From Cyanobacteriota bacterium (lineage in GTDB: Bacteria; Cyanobacteriota; Cyanobacteriia; Cyanobacteriales; Microcoleaceae): a DNA stretch of 42,301 nt. This document shows, in pieces, positions 24,334 to 32,564 of the stretch; the first letter of the stretch is position 1; the number at the start of each line of letters is the position of its first letter. Both the position numbers and the translations under genes were made by a program. The notes under the pieces are model-generated. The model worked only from the letters and a program-made list of their open reading frames with translations. It had not been told where the DNA came from and searched no databases. The stretch covers positions 1 through 42,301 of the forward strand of contig JANYGO010000030.1 of the NCBI GenBank assembly GCA_025362325.1. Direction: 5' to 3'.

Positions 24334-25656
24334 ATGAGCGGACAAAACATCGGCGATTTGTCAAAAGAAATATTAGCCGATCGCTATCAGTGCGATCGGC
24401 GGCTCGGCAAGCAAGCGGGACGGCAAACATTACTCGCCCGCGACTTAAAAACCCAACAGCAAGTAGTAGTCAAACTGCTCTCATTCAGCAGCGACTTTAA
24501 CTGGGAAGACTTAAAACTTTTCGAGAGAGAAGTCGAAACCTTAAAATCCCTATCCCATGTCGCAATTCCCCGATATCTCGACTCCTTTGAAATCGACACG
24601 CCCAACCGCAAAGGATTCGCCCTAGTTCAGACTTACATCGAAGCCAAATCCCTCCAAGAATATCTTTCAGACGGCCGCACTTTCAGCGAAAGCGAAGTCA
24701 AACAATTAGCCGCAGCATTACTAGATATCCTCGGATACCTGCACCAGCGACAGCCGCCGGTGATTCACCGCGACATTAAACCCAGCAATATTTTACTCAA
24801 AAATCGATCGGGAAACAGCGTCGGCGAAGTCTACCTAGTTGATTTCGGTGCTGTTCAAACCCTAGCCACGCAACAGGGAAAAACAGTCACAGTTGTCGGA
24901 ACCTACGGCTATATGCCGCCAGAACAATTTGGCGGGAGAGCAGTTCCTGCTTCCGACTTATACAGTTTGGGAGCAACATTAATCGCCTTAATTACCAAGC
25001 AGCATCCAGCCGATTTACCGCAGCAAGATTTGCAGATTGAATTCGAGCAAATCACCCAACTAAGTCCGGCTTTTACCAATTGGCTGAAGTGGATGACTAA
25101 TCCGAGTTTAGATCGCCGTCCTGCCTCAGTCCAAATAGCAAAAGAAGTTCTAGAAAAACCGCAGCAAATACATAAATATTCCCTGCCATTGAGACAGGGA
25201 AAAACGGTAGATACCTCTAGGTTGTTCTGGAATGCGATCGAGTCGAGCCTTCTATCAGGAACTATAGCTGTAGGAACTTGGGTACAAATTTACAGTGTCT
25301 TTCTTTTTCTGCTCATGGGGACATTTATTATCAACAAATATATTCTATTGACGGTATATGTTCTGGGCTTTGTGCTGGGGTTAGGAAATGGAATAATCCT
25401 AGCAATTGTGACCAGATTGTGTTTTTTCCCCCTAACTAATTCCAAACTTCACCGACAGGTTTTAGCTACAATTAGTATCTTAGTCTCTACCTCGACAAGC
25501 ATCGTCTTCTTTCAGCAGGTTACGGTTATGATTTTTCAAAATTATGCCATTAATTATATGATATTAGTGCTTAGTCCCTCGCTAATTTCAGGACTTTCAA
25601 TGGGGGCAATTAGCAAGTATTTTGCCAAGTGGTATCAACAAGAAAGTGGACTATAA
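24334..25656 (+). CDS. Membrane-anchored Ser/Thr protein kinase (Hanks type)
   Basis: The 440-residue protein has a kinase domain in residues about 15-275. The ATP lysine is Lys47 (VVVKLL), the C-helix Glu lies in LFEREVETLK, the catalytic loop is HRDIKPSN (145-152), DFG is at 170-172, and the activation segment is VVGTYGYMPPEQFGG. The glycine loop is unusual (LGKQAGRQTLLARD) but typical of a cyanobacterial kinase group. Residues about 300-430 contain about four membrane segments (IYSVFLFLLMGTFIINKYIL, LLTVYVLGFVLGLGNGIILA and two more), so the kinase faces the cytoplasm from the cytoplasmic or thylakoid membrane. No extracytoplasmic sensor domain is evident. It is a paralogue of the next gene, 64 bp downstream, and the two probably form one operon. 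Confidence 0.93.
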   Translation: MSGQNIGDLSKEILADRYQCDRRLGKQAGRQTLLARDLKTQQQVVVKLLSFSSDFNWEDLKLFEREVETLKSLSHVAIPRYLDSFEIDTPNRKGFALVQTYIEAKSLQEYLSDGRTFSESEVKQLAAALLDILGYLHQRQPPVIHRDIKPSNILLKNRSGNSVGEVYLVDFGAVQTLATQQGKTVTVVGTYGYMPPEQFGGRAVPASDLYSLGATLIALITKQHPADLPQQDLQIEFEQITQLSPAFTNWLKWMTNPSLDRRPASVQIAKEVLEKPQQIHKYSLPLRQGKTVDTSRLFWNAIESSLLSGTIAVGTWVQIYSVFLFLLMGTFIINKYILLTVYVLGFVLGLGNGIILAIVTRLCFFPLTNSKLHRQVLATISILVSTSTSIVFFQQVTVMIFQNYAINYMILVLSPSLISGLSMGAISKYFAKWYQQESGL

Positions 25657-25720
25657 TTTAAAATCGAGAATAAGATCATGTCCAATTTTAATAAAACAAC
25701 AACAACAAAAGGTAAAAAAT

Positions 25721-27193
25721 ATGACTAATAAAATATTAGCAGAACGCTACGAAGTGCAGCGACAACTGGGAAAAAAACCCGGTCGTCAAACGCTGCTGGC
25801 TCATGACTTACAAACTCAAGAATTAGTTATAATCAAACAGCTATTCCTCGGCTATGATTTTGAATGGCAAGACCTCAAGCTATTTGAACGGGAAGCGGAA
25901 ACTTTAAAAGCACTTGCTCACCCAGCAATTCCGCGCTACCTCGACTACTTGGAAATTGACGAACCAGACAGTAAAAGCTTTGCCCTGGTACAGACTTATG
26001 TAGAGGGAAAAACTTTGGAAGAGCATTTGACAGCAGGACGTACTTTTAGCGAAAGTGAGGTGAAAGAATTAGCTAAATCGTTGTTAGAAATTTTGATTTA
26101 CTTGCACGAACAAGATCCGCCTGTGATTCACCGCGATATCAAACCGAGCAATATTTTACTGCATAGCAGATCCGGTCACTCCGTCGGACAAGTTTATTTA
26201 GTTGATTTGGGCTCGGTGCAGAACCAAGCTGCAAAATTTGGTGGCACAATTACAGTAGTGGGAACTTACGGATATATGGCACCAGAACAATTTGGCGGGC
26301 GATCGGTTCCGGCTTCTGACCTTTACGGTTTAGGTGCAACTTTAATTTATTTAGTAACGGGTTTGCATCCCACCGAACTGCCGCAGCAGGATTTAAAAAT
26401 TCAATTTGCCGATCGCGTAACGCATCTCAATCCTAATTTAATTGATTGGCTGGAGTGGATGACAGAACCTAGTCTGTCCAAACGGTTATCTTCGGTTGGG
26501 GAAGCATTGCGATTCCTCAAAAATCCCCGCCCCATAGACAAAAATCCTATGAGGGTGCAGCCGCAAGGCAGCGGAACTTTTATGGAGGTACTGCCACAAG
26601 CCAGCAAGATTAAACTCACAAAAACTTCTGAGTTTATAGAAATTGTAATTCCGAGTCAGAAAGTCGGTTTTAGTTCAATTACCATGTTTGCATTGGCGGT
26701 TACTGCGACTTTCCCCTTATTGCATTATATTTACACTAAATGGATAGAAATTTATTCTTCACAGATCAATCCGTCTAGTTATGTAATACAAGGAATTTTA
26801 TTAAATGCCATACCAATGACTTACTTCCCTGCGATCATGGGATTTTTAACCTTTCCACAATTCAGGGAATTGCGTCTCAGAATCGAGCGACAGCAAATTT
26901 TTTATACCAGTCATCTACTGGGGTTGACATGGAATTATTCCAAGCCTGCCCCCAGACAGGACATTGGCCAGTTGGAAATTGAACAAGTTGAATATAGAAA
27001 AGACTTCTCGGCAAAGAAATTACGGAGAGTCAATCAGATAATTGTTCAAGCAGGGAACCAAAAATATCAACTAGGACTGAAGCAGGGACTAAGTGAAGCA
27101 GAAATGGAGTGGTTAGCAACAGAACTAAGCCAGTGGTTGGGCTTGAGAATTCACAGAACTTTGACAGACGGTAAGAAGAATATATCGATGTGA
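25721..27193 (+). CDS. Membrane-anchored Ser/Thr protein kinase, paralogue with DLG motif
   Basis: From the ATG at 25721 the protein has 490 residues (MTNKILAERYEVQRQLGKKP). The kinase domain matches the previous gene closely: Lys39 (VIIKQL), HRDIKPSN (137-144), and GTYGYMAPEQFGG. The DFG motif reads DLG (162-164), a conservative change seen in some active kinases. Two membrane segments follow at about 315-365, and a soluble C-terminal domain at about 380-490 (LRLRIERQQIFYTSHLLGLT, QLEIEQVEYRKDFSAKKLRR, NQIIVQAGNQKYQLGLKQGL) looks like a bacterial PH-like beta-barrel. That domain is absent from the first kinase. An upstream in-frame start at 25622 overlaps the previous gene and is rejected: AAAGG precedes the chosen ATG, and both kinases align from there. 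Confidence 0.93.
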   Translation: MTNKILAERYEVQRQLGKKPGRQTLLAHDLQTQELVIIKQLFLGYDFEWQDLKLFEREAETLKALAHPAIPRYLDYLEIDEPDSKSFALVQTYVEGKTLEEHLTAGRTFSESEVKELAKSLLEILIYLHEQDPPVIHRDIKPSNILLHSRSGHSVGQVYLVDLGSVQNQAAKFGGTITVVGTYGYMAPEQFGGRSVPASDLYGLGATLIYLVTGLHPTELPQQDLKIQFADRVTHLNPNLIDWLEWMTEPSLSKRLSSVGEALRFLKNPRPIDKNPMRVQPQGSGTFMEVLPQASKIKLTKTSEFIEIVIPSQKVGFSSITMFALAVTATFPLLHYIYTKWIEIYSSQINPSSYVIQGILLNAIPMTYFPAIMGFLTFPQFRELRLRIERQQIFYTSHLLGLTWNYSKPAPRQDIGQLEIEQVEYRKDFSAKKLRRVNQIIVQAGNQKYQLGLKQGLSEAEMEWLATELSQWLGLRIHRTLTDGKKNISM

Positions 27194-27406
27194 AAATATC
27201 TCCCGATCGCCCAAACCAACCATTCCCCTCTCAAACTGTGGGATGGGCGGGAGAGCCCGTCCAATGTATTCTCCCAGCCGGCGACACACTCCCCCGCTTT
27301 CTCCCAATCTCGTGCAGCATCGATCCCGATCGCCCCTAAAATGCTATCAAAGGGATTTGGCAACTAGCGCTGATCCCCGATCGTCTGTTAACGTGGAGAT
27401 ATTATT

Positions 27407-27919
27407 GTGGACTTATCGCTAATTCCGGCACAGCCAAAACCAGGACTGCTCAACGTCCTGATCGAAATCACTGCCGGTAGCAAAAACAAATACGAGTTTG
27501 ATAAAGAGATGCAAGCCTTTGCACTCGATCGCGTACTCTATGCCTCTGTGCAATACCCTTGCGACTACGGCTTCATACCCAATACCTTAGCCGACGACGG
27601 CGACCCCCTCGACGGCATGGTAATGATGGACGAACCCACTTTTCCAGGGTGCATCATCGCGGCCCGTCCGATCGGAATGCTGGAAATGATCGACGGAGGC
27701 GACAGGGACGAAAAACTGCTGTGCGTTCCTGACAAAGACCCCCGCTACGCTCACTATAAGTCCCTCAAAGACGTAGCCCCACACCGCTTGGACGAAATAG
27801 CCGAATTTTTTAGAACCTACAAAAATTTGGAGAAAAAAGTGACAGAAATTCTGGGTTGGCAAGATGTCGATCTGGTAATGCCGCTAGTAGAAAAGTGCAT
27901 CGCAGCCGATCGCAAATAA
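27407..27919 (+). CDS. ppa: Inorganic pyrophosphatase
   Basis: The 170-residue protein is a family I soluble pyrophosphatase, which hydrolyses PPi to two phosphates and pulls biosynthetic reactions forward. The signature [10 protein letters not shown] (63-72) holds the metal-binding aspartates. [13 protein letters not shown] near the N-terminus and PDKDPRY/HYKSLKD carry the other active-site residues. The length is normal. The start is GTG at 27407 with GGAGAT upstream. It is followed by a strongly structured intergenic stretch. One likely source of PPi is the adenylate cyclase encoded 4 kb upstream, but a functional link is not shown. Confidence 0.97.
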   Translation: MDLSLIPAQPKPGLLNVLIEITAGSKNKYEFDKEMQAFALDRVLYASVQYPCDYGFIPNTLADDGDPLDGMVMMDEPTFPGCIIAARPIGMLEMIDGGDRDEKLLCVPDKDPRYAHYKSLKDVAPHRLDEIAEFFRTYKNLEKKVTEILGWQDVDLVMPLVEKCIAADRK

Positions 27920-27934
27920 GCTCCAAACGACAAA

Positions 27935-28085
27935 CTCCTCGACTGCAACCCAAATAAAAGTTCAGGCAGCCGAACTTAAGGTGACCGCTGCACGTCAACA
28001 AATGTAGTCGAGGAGGGGGTAGCTACAATCTAAATTCGTTGGTGAATGCCGAGTCACCCAGCAGCATTTTTAAAACAGCTACCCC
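27935..28085. ncRNA. Candidate structured RNA downstream of ppa
   Basis: Two adjacent stem domains are visible. Domain 1: CTCCTCGACT (27935-27944) pairs perfectly with AGTCGAGGAG (28006-28015), extended inward by three more pairs including one G-U. It encloses two hairpins, AAGTTC/GAACTT (27958-27963 with 27972-27977) and TGAC/GTCA (27982-27985 with 27994-27997). Domain 2 starts at the next base: GGGGTAGCT (28016-28024) pairs with AGCTACCCC (28077-28085) around GGTGA/TCACC (28041-28045 with 28054-28058). It matches no RNA family I know, and the strand is undetermined. It could also be a complex ppa terminator or the leader of the gene at 28462. Confidence 0.4.
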
Positions 28086-28461
28086 AGTCGCAATCTTGAA
28101 AACAATACGAATGGTAGAGTAAGATTAAACACAAATTCCAACTAATTTAGCCCAAGCCTTCTAGGTTTGAGGAACTTTTAGCCAAACACAGACATTAACG
28201 CTATCTTAATCTCAGAAGACAGAACACGCCGGGCAGCCTCCAAAATGCAAAAAATTATCTCTCAAGCGTGAAATCTGCTACACGAGCGGCCAGTTACGGT
28301 TTAGGCTTGTAACAGCCCAAGTGTTCGGTAAGTCTGATTGCCCGGTTGGGTACTTGGAGAATTTACTGAGCGTTTTATAGTACGGATTGCTAAAAAGTAA
28401 AAACTAAAAACTAAAAACTAAGACCTCAACTTCCAAGTTCCTGCGCGCCAAACTAAAAAAG
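28086..28461. other. Intergenic region upstream of the MBL-fold gene
   Basis: This 376-bp stretch has no open frame of note. It presumably contains the promoter for the MBL-fold gene. The heptamer array at 28391-28422 lies near its end. I see no other clear element. Confidence 0.4.
28391..28422. repeat. Heptanucleotide short tandem repeat (AAAAACT)
   Basis: About four copies of AAAAACT/TAAAAAG lie 40 bp before the MBL-fold gene start. It is the same class of 7-bp array seen before gatC, the GT4 gene and recN, with a different unit. Confidence 0.75.
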
Positions 28462-29370
28462 ATGCCAGATTCCGCACCCTCTCAAGCCAACCCACAGCCT
28501 TCCGATCAGAAAGCCACTATGGAAAATAGTCCTTTGACCGAGTTTGTCGTTCAGTTTTGGGGCGTGCGGGGCAGCATCGCCACCCCCGGTACCAAAACAA
28601 TTCGCTACGGAGGCAACACCTCTTGTGTAGAAATGCGCTTGGGCAAAAAACGCCTGATATTTGACGGCGGCACCGGTTTGCGAGTTCTCGGCCTCAACCT
28701 GCTGCGACAAATGCCGGTGGAAGCTCATATGTTTTTCAGTCACACTCACTGGGATCACATTCAAGGCTTTCCGTTCTTTACTCCTGCTTTTATCCCTGGT
28801 AACTGCTTTCACATTTACGGAGCGATCGCCCCTAACGGCACTACAATCAAACAGCGTCTTGCCGACCAAATGCTGCACCCGAATTTTCCTGTGCCAATCC
28901 AGGTAATGCAGTCAGACCTTAAATTCAACGATTTGACTCCGGGCGATATTGTCGAAATCGATGACGTTAAAATAGAAACGGCACTGCTCAACCATCCCAA
29001 TACCGCGATCGGATATCGAGTCACGTGGGAGGGACACACTGCCGTCTACTGCACGGATACAGAGCATTTTCCCGATCGCCTGGACGAGAATGTAGTACAC
29101 CTAGCCCGCAATGCCGACGTGCTGATTTACGACGCCAACTACACCAACGAAGAGTATTATGATTTCAAAACCCCGAAAGTCGGCTGGGGACACTCGACTT
29201 GGCAAGCAGGAGTAGAAATTGCCAAAGCTGCTGGAGTCAAAAAGATTGTCATGTTTCACCACGATCAGGGTCACGACGACAATTTTCTCGATCGCGTCGA
29301 AGCAGACGTGCAGGCAGTTTTCGCCAATGGCTGCTTGGCCCGCGAAGGCATGAGCATACCAGTAATTTAG
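28462..29370 (+). CDS. MBL-fold metallo-hydrolase
   Basis: The 302-residue protein carries the metallo-beta-lactamase zinc motif HTHWDH (94-99), a first strand block VQFWGVRGSIATPGTKTIRY, GGNTSCVEM and FDGGTGLRVLG. Later metal or active-site positions are LLNHPNTAIGYR, YCTDTEH and MFHHDQGHDD. This places it in the PhnP/RNase Z-like group of MBL hydrolases, whose members cleave phosphodiesters, including cyclic nucleotides in some cases. The substrate here is unknown. It is probably cytoplasmic with no signal peptide. Residues 1-19 are polar and variable, so an ATG at 28519 (MENSPLTEFVVQFWGVRG) is an alternative start. Confidence 0.9.
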   Translation: MPDSAPSQANPQPSDQKATMENSPLTEFVVQFWGVRGSIATPGTKTIRYGGNTSCVEMRLGKKRLIFDGGTGLRVLGLNLLRQMPVEAHMFFSHTHWDHIQGFPFFTPAFIPGNCFHIYGAIAPNGTTIKQRLADQMLHPNFPVPIQVMQSDLKFNDLTPGDIVEIDDVKIETALLNHPNTAIGYRVTWEGHTAVYCTDTEHFPDRLDENVVHLARNADVLIYDANYTNEEYYDFKTPKVGWGHSTWQAGVEIAKAAGVKKIVMFHHDQGHDDNFLDRVEADVQAVFANGCLAREGMSIPVI

Positions 29371-29444
29371 GAAACAAAGCGATGCGGGCTGCGAAAAAAC
29401 CGCCTCGCCCTTGCAGAAATTAGCAGCCAGAAGGCAGACTTACA

Positions 29445-30011
29445 ATGAACCACAAAAACCCCCCAAAGCGTCGCTCTCGTAGCTTGCGGGGGCTATATTC
29501 AACGTTGCTGGTATTGATAATTGCCTGTTGTACTGGAGGCGGATGGGTAGCAGCGCAGACTGCTGGCTCCAACACTCCGGCGCGACTGGCTCAAGTGTCT
29601 GCAATCGAAGATAATGGCACTGTCGATCGCATCCCCGATCGCTACCAACTCGGACAGCAACTGTACCTAGAAAACTGCGCCACCTGTCACATCGGTTTAC
29701 CGCCGCAAGTATTGCCAACAGAAACCTGGCGCAGATTGCTGCAAGATCCCCAACACTACGGGCAAACCATAAAACTGCTAGTAGACCCGTCCCGTCTGCT
29801 AGTGTGGAACTACCTGCAAACTTTTTCCCGTCCCCAAGCCAAAGACGAAGAACTTCCCTACCGAGTCGCTAGTTCTCGCTATTTCAAAGCTCTACATCCC
29901 AGAGTCAAAATGTCGCAATCTGCAAATATCAGTAGTTGCGTTACTTGTCATCCCGGCGTATCTCAATACAATTTCCGCAAGCTTACCGCCGAGTGGGAAA
30001 ACTCTCCGTAG
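29445..30011 (+). CDS. Exported diheme cytochrome c
   Basis: The 188-residue protein has a twin-basic, then hydrophobic N-terminus (about 15-37, LYSTLLVLIIACCTGGGWVA) with a likely signal-peptide cleavage near AAQ, so it functions in the periplasm or thylakoid lumen. Two heme attachment sites are present, CATCH (78-82) and CVTCH (165-169), nearly 90 residues apart. Candidate axial Met/His ligands are in HPRVKMSQ. It is probably an electron carrier; similar diheme cytochromes of unknown partner are found in cyanobacteria. It starts 74 bp after the MBL-fold gene on the same strand. Confidence 0.92.
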   Translation: MNHKNPPKRRSRSLRGLYSTLLVLIIACCTGGGWVAAQTAGSNTPARLAQVSAIEDNGTVDRIPDRYQLGQQLYLENCATCHIGLPPQVLPTETWRRLLQDPQHYGQTIKLLVDPSRLLVWNYLQTFSRPQAKDEELPYRVASSRYFKALHPRVKMSQSANISSCVTCHPGVSQYNFRKLTAEWENSP

Positions 30012-30150
30012 CGAAGATTAAGTTCGTAATTATATCAGAGTGCGAGCGAGACGATCGCACTAACCAGAAAGCGGCGATCGCATTCTGAAGTAGAGACTTA
30101 TCCAAAGTGTGGGTGCGATCTTTCAATTCATGCTAACTGGGCATCGCACC

Positions 30151-30273
30151 TTACAAATAACCTCTCGCTTTAGCCTCATCAATAACTCTGACGGCTAACG
30201 GTGAAGTTGTGCGACTGCCGATAACGTCTGTTGCAAAACCGACCAAACTTGCTAGTCCGTTCCAACCGAGTGG
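30151..30273 (-). pseudogene. Possible gene remnant, 40 codons without a start
   Basis: On the minus strand a frame between two stops reads LGWNGLASLVGFATDVIGSR, then ends in EAKARGYL. The composition looks like real protein (an amphipathic/hydrophobic stretch and then a helix), but there is no ATG, GTG or TTG start and no ribosome binding site. It may be the 3' end of a lost gene. I do not recognise the parent protein. The rest of the 30012-30407 gap shows nothing identifiable. Confidence 0.2.
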
Positions 30274-30407
30274 TTAGCTGCTTTAGTGGCATAAAAGTAA
30301 AAAATCTGTGCTTTTAACTACTTTTTGACCAATTGTTATGATATCTTAACTTTAGCGAAGGCTAGTTCAGACAATTTAAGAAGCCTGGTTATCAAGTAAC
30401 CTGATTT

Positions 30408-30965
30408 ATGATGGACCGTAAAAAAATTCGACTGAAATGGGAAAGTTATTGGTTTAAAACCTTAGGGAGATGGGGATCGTGTCCATTGACCTGCCCAATA
30501 GACCGACCTCATCCTCGGCATATTGTTTGGAGTTGGATTGGCAGTTTTTTGGCAATTACTGCAACGTCCTATCTTGCTGTAAAAACTAATTCTCCTTTAC
30601 TAATGGCTCCGTTTGGCGCTACAAGCGTTCTGATCTTTGGTGTCCCTGACAGCCCTTTGGCTCAACCCCGGAATGTCATTGGGGGCAATTTCTTAGCTGC
30701 TCTCACCAGTTTAATCATTCTGCATTTTGTCGGTTCTTCTCCCTGGGCGATGGGAATGGCTGTTTCTAGTGCGATCGGCATTATGCAGATTACCAGAACT
30801 CTACATCCGCCTTCGGGAGCAGTTGCCTTAGTCGTCATGATGACCCAACCAGACTGGAAATTTTTGCTAACACCTGCTTTTGAGGGCTCAATAATCTTGG
30901 TCTTGTGCGCCGTCATCTTTAATAATTTAGCGGCAGAAAGGACCTATCCCAACCACTGGTTATAG
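30408..30965 (+). CDS. HPP family membrane protein
   Basis: The 185-residue protein has four to five membrane segments (about 43-65 WSWIGSFLAITATSYLAV, 70-90, 95-118, 120-140 and 155-178) and the name-giving motif HPPSGA (133-138), with GATSVLIFG and PLAQPRNVIGGN as further family blocks. HPP proteins are integral membrane proteins, and plastid and cyanobacterial members have been linked to nitrite transport. That role is possible here but not shown by sequence. No nitrate-assimilation genes are nearby. The gene stands alone in a long non-coding stretch. Two consecutive ATGs (30408 and 30411) could serve as start. Confidence 0.9.
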   Translation: MMDRKKIRLKWESYWFKTLGRWGSCPLTCPIDRPHPRHIVWSWIGSFLAITATSYLAVKTNSPLLMAPFGATSVLIFGVPDSPLAQPRNVIGGNFLAALTSLIILHFVGSSPWAMGMAVSSAIGIMQITRTLHPPSGAVALVVMMTQPDWKFLLTPAFEGSIILVLCAVIFNNLAAERTYPNHWL

Positions 30966-31117
30966 CATTGTCTCTAATTCTCTCATCCTTCCCTCGTCGG
31001 GATCACTACCCAAAATCGGGATGCTCCCTTGATTCCTTCTTCCTTCTTCCTTCCTTCTTTCTTCCATCCGTTACATCCCGATCGCGTGCAACGGAAGCCG
31101 AACTTCCTTCTGCTAGA

Positions 31118-32272
31118 TCAATCAAAAAAGACAGATGGATCGGGGGAAGGTCGAGATCCCTTTTGAAAGCGTTCCCAAGACTGCTTTAACTGAGCCGGCG
31201 CTGGATATTCGCGATCGTAAACAACAAGAACATTCGTCAAATTCCGTCCCGGCGGCAATAAAATCTGCCCTTGATGAGCCAAACCCACCGAAGCGCCGCC
31301 GTCCAAATTCATCGCTTCAAAACAGCCGATCCCCTGCATAACTTTAGCTTCTGCTTCCAAAGACAAACTGTCAAGAAAAGTCACCAAAAATAACTTATCC
31401 CCCGAAGCCGGAAAGCCAATCGCCGTTCTCGAACCCACGCCCAAAACATGAGAATCTTTAAAACCTTCCGATAAAGGAGACAGCCAAACTTTCCCCTGCT
31501 TCACCAATCTCGGCCCGCAAGTCAGAGAAAACCAATGTTGACTCCAATCCGGCTTACCTTCGATTCTAGCTGTCACCATTTCCAATTGATTTCCCGCTTT
31601 AAGTCCCAAAGTCGTGCCGTAATTTTCCCAGCGGCTGTATTTGAGAAACTTACCCGCCGCCACCATATTTCCTAGCACAGCTTTCTGCTCGTCTTTACCA
31701 AAAAAAGTCCCGTTAGCAACAACAGCAGCCCGGTAACGCGCCACCATATTTTCAAAAGGTTCGTCGCCGTGCGTTACTTGAGAATTATTTGCTAAAGCTG
31801 CATCATTAGCCAAACCAATAGTGATATAAGTTTCTGGATCTGCGAGGTCAATAGTTGTCAGATAAAAACTGGCGCCAGCTACAGTTTGACTGCTGACTTG
31901 TACGGGTTTTGCTTGATTGGCGGAACGCCTGATAATTTGAGGTTGAGACTGCGCCACAGGAGGATTTGTGGCGTTTGGTTGAGGAGTTTCCTGGGCTTTG
32001 ACGATGGGATTGTTGGGCAGAGTTTGAGGATTTTTCTGTATTTTGACAACAGGATTTTTGGGGAGAGGTAGAGGAGTTTGATTTGATTGTTGTTTTGATA
32101 AAAAAGCGAGGGACTTTTGCCACATTTGACCCGCGAGAGTTAAGAAATTATTTCGGTTTTGGGCGATCGCAAAATAGTCAGCCAACACCCGCGCCAAAGC
32201 TATGCCGATTAAAAATAAAAAAGTGCGCCGCAGCATCGGGCGACAACCTTGAGACTGTTTGCGTTTAGACAT
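31118..32272 (-). CDS. Phosphodiester glycosidase (NAGPA/DUF2233) family exported protein
   Basis: From the ATG at 32272 the protein has 384 residues (MSKRKQSQGCRPMLRRTFLF). A membrane anchor or signal sequence spans about 13-35, and a Pro/Asn/Gln-rich linker about 60-125. The catalytic-type domain (about 130-370) has VVANGTFFG, LTCGPRLVKQGKVWL, GVGSRTAIGF and EAMNLDGGASVGLAHQGQIL. NLDGGAS is the hallmark of the NAGPA (uncovering-enzyme-like) family. Members cleave sugar phosphodiesters or act on cell-surface glycans; the substrate here is unknown. A longer frame to 32404 is rejected because it adds 44 residues without family character. It is convergent with the HPP gene and downstream of ppc on the same strand. 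Confidence 0.87.
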   Translation of the reverse strand: MSKRKQSQGCRPMLRRTFLFLIGIALARVLADYFAIAQNRNNFLTLAGQMWQKSLAFLSKQQSNQTPLPLPKNPVVKIQKNPQTLPNNPIVKAQETPQPNATNPPVAQSQPQIIRRSANQAKPVQVSSQTVAGASFYLTTIDLADPETYITIGLANDAALANNSQVTHGDEPFENMVARYRAAVVANGTFFGKDEQKAVLGNMVAAGKFLKYSRWENYGTTLGLKAGNQLEMVTARIEGKPDWSQHWFSLTCGPRLVKQGKVWLSPLSEGFKDSHVLGVGSRTAIGFPASGDKLFLVTFLDSLSLEAEAKVMQGIGCFEAMNLDGGASVGLAHQGQILLPPGRNLTNVLVVYDREYPAPAQLKQSWERFQKGSRPSPDPSVFFD

Positions 32273-32415
32273 GAAAAAAATCTCAGCTAGTAGGATAGCG
32301 AACGGTTTTCTATGCCTTTGACTACAACTGGCGATCGCGCTAATTCTGAAAATATGCTTACTAAGATGCACCGCAGCGCATTTAAAGAAAGACTGAAGTC
32401 GCAACGATCGAAGCT

Positions 32416-32558
32416 GTTTGTAGTGAGGACTTTAGTCCTCTGAAAAAGAAGGACTGAAGTCCTCACTACAAACCAGTTCGTAGTGAGGACTTTAATCCTC
32501 TGAAAAAGAAGGACTGAAGTCCTCTGAAAAAGAAGTACTAAAGTCCTCACTACAAACC
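32416..32558. repeat. Interspersed palindromic repeat block (GAGGACTTTAGTCCTC family), multiple arms
   Basis: Alternating arms GTAGTGAGGACTTTAGTCCT and AGGACTGAAGTCCTC are joined by CTGAAAAAGA spacers. Five or six arms can pair in several ways. The block lies 7 bp downstream of the ppc stop, where a terminator would be expected, and ends before the next minus-strand gene. Confidence 0.85.
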
Positions 32559-32564
32559 AGTTCC

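Noticed and set aside
26204..26212. DLG instead of DFG taken as a sign of a pseudokinase
   Set aside because: The metal-binding Asp, the HRD Asp and the ATP lysine are all present, and DLG is found in active kinases.
32287..32550. 87-codon minus-strand frame with VLLFQRT repeats
   Set aside because: Translation of the palindromic repeat block after ppc.
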